Below are positions 63,798-64,000 of a DNA stretch of 64,000 nt, piece after piece. Position 1 is the first letter of the stretch. The number at the start of each line of letters is the position of its first letter. Made by a program: the position numbers and the translations under genes. The stretch is taken from the NCBI GenBank assembly GCA_025055075.1, contig JANWYV010000053.1, positions 1-64,000 on the forward strand, in the 5' to 3' direction. Source of the stretch: Blastocatellia bacterium (GTDB taxonomy: Bacteria; Acidobacteriota; Blastocatellia; HR10). The notes beneath the pieces are model-generated. The model was not told where the DNA came from. It ran no database searches and was given only the letters and a program-made list of their open reading frames with translations.

Positions 63798-64000
63798 TCA
63801 TTCATACGTGAGCGCCAAAAGCTCGATCGGATGCATGACGCGAATCGGAAGGCCAGCGCGTCGCACGCCACGACGAAGATACATGAGGCAGCCGGCATTG
63901 CCCGTGAGCAACACGTCGGCACCCGTTCGGCGAAGATGTTCGAGCTTCCGTTGAAGCAGTCGCTCGGCGAGTTCGGGATGGCGCAGGTTGTAGATTCCGG
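63798..64000 (-). CDS. 3' end of a glycolate-oxidase iron-sulfur subunit-like gene (partial)
   Basis: The last 67 codons of a gene running off the window: IYNLRHPELAERLLQRKLEHL, ADVLLTGNAGCLMYLRRGV and IRVMHPIELLALTYE. The GNAGC Cys loop and MHPIELL end are typical of GlcF-like proteins with two CCG domains that form Fe-S-dependent (S)-2-hydroxy-acid oxidases. It is upstream of the MBL gene and probably cotranscribed. Confidence 0.8.
   Translation of the reverse strand, partial: GIYNLRHPELAERLLQRKLEHLRRTGADVLLTGNAGCLMYLRRGVRRAGLPIRVMHPIELLALTYE

Overview
The window looks like chromosomal DNA from a Gram-negative, GC-rich bacterium. It encodes an outer-membrane TonB-dependent receptor, an OmpA-family protein, a SurA-like periplasmic foldase, a heptose adenylyltransferase for LPS, and a complete-looking type II secretion/type IV pilus cluster. 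Menaquinone is made through the futalosine route (MqnA), and SelA is present. The TonB receptor with an N-terminal carboxypeptidase-regulatory domain, the secretin with a C-terminal cohesin-like domain, and proteins rich in Arg/Glu but poor in Lys/Asn would fit a (possibly thermophilic) member of the Acidobacteriota. That assignment is inference; there is no rRNA gene here to prove it. I saw no tRNA, rRNA, CRISPR array, insertion sequence or prophage.

Layout. Positions 1-522 (minus): ArsR regulator and the first codons of a following gene, behind a promoter that overlaps a palindromic operator. 928-3437 (plus): small tyrosine phosphatase, glycosyltransferase, accA. 3442-4791 (minus): pncB. 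4882-8437 (minus): an NtrC-type sigma54 activator and a secreted M64-family metallopeptidase, separated by a consensus sigma54 promoter and an upstream 16-bp palindrome; this looks like a self-contained regulatory circuit. 8596-17199 (plus): uvrB, aroC, an ABC half-exporter with a degenerate Walker B, a membrane protein, thiE, a secreted protein with a LecA-like domain, selA. 17342-22162 (plus): TonB-dependent receptor, a secreted beta-helix-like partner and a membrane-anchored protein.

22314-32007 (minus): a long run from serS through rfaE2, mfd, a SurA-like PPIase, pyrK and pyrD to two membrane proteins (one only 54 residues) and a ribbon-helix-helix-like protein with its own promoter. 32137-41089 (plus): galU, a degenerate Fic-like protein, an RNB ribonuclease, GlcG-like protein, YggS, YggT, a small conserved protein, mqnA and an OmpA-like protein with Ig/PKD-type domains. 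41222-51847 (plus): ten-gene secretion/pilus cluster (PilN-, PilO- and PilP-like, pseudopilin, GspF, GspE, GspD, two GspG-like pilins, PilM-like). 51844-52842 (minus): coiled-coil protein with a nuclease-like C-terminus. 53038-59300 (plus): UDP-glucose dehydrogenase (strong sigma70 promoter), cyclase-family hydrolase, glycosyltransferase, tyrosine phosphatase, LigB-like protein and a six-repeat secreted protein. 59380-64000 (minus): DUF1992 protein, secreted PPC-like protein, FAD oxidoreductase, MBL hydrolase and the 3' end of a glcF-like gene.

Many neighbouring genes overlap by 1-26 bases, so translational coupling is common. Several recognisable promoters follow the pattern TTGNNN-N17/18-TANNNT, and three of them put the predicted transcript start within about 10 bases of the start codon, suggesting some leaderless mRNAs.
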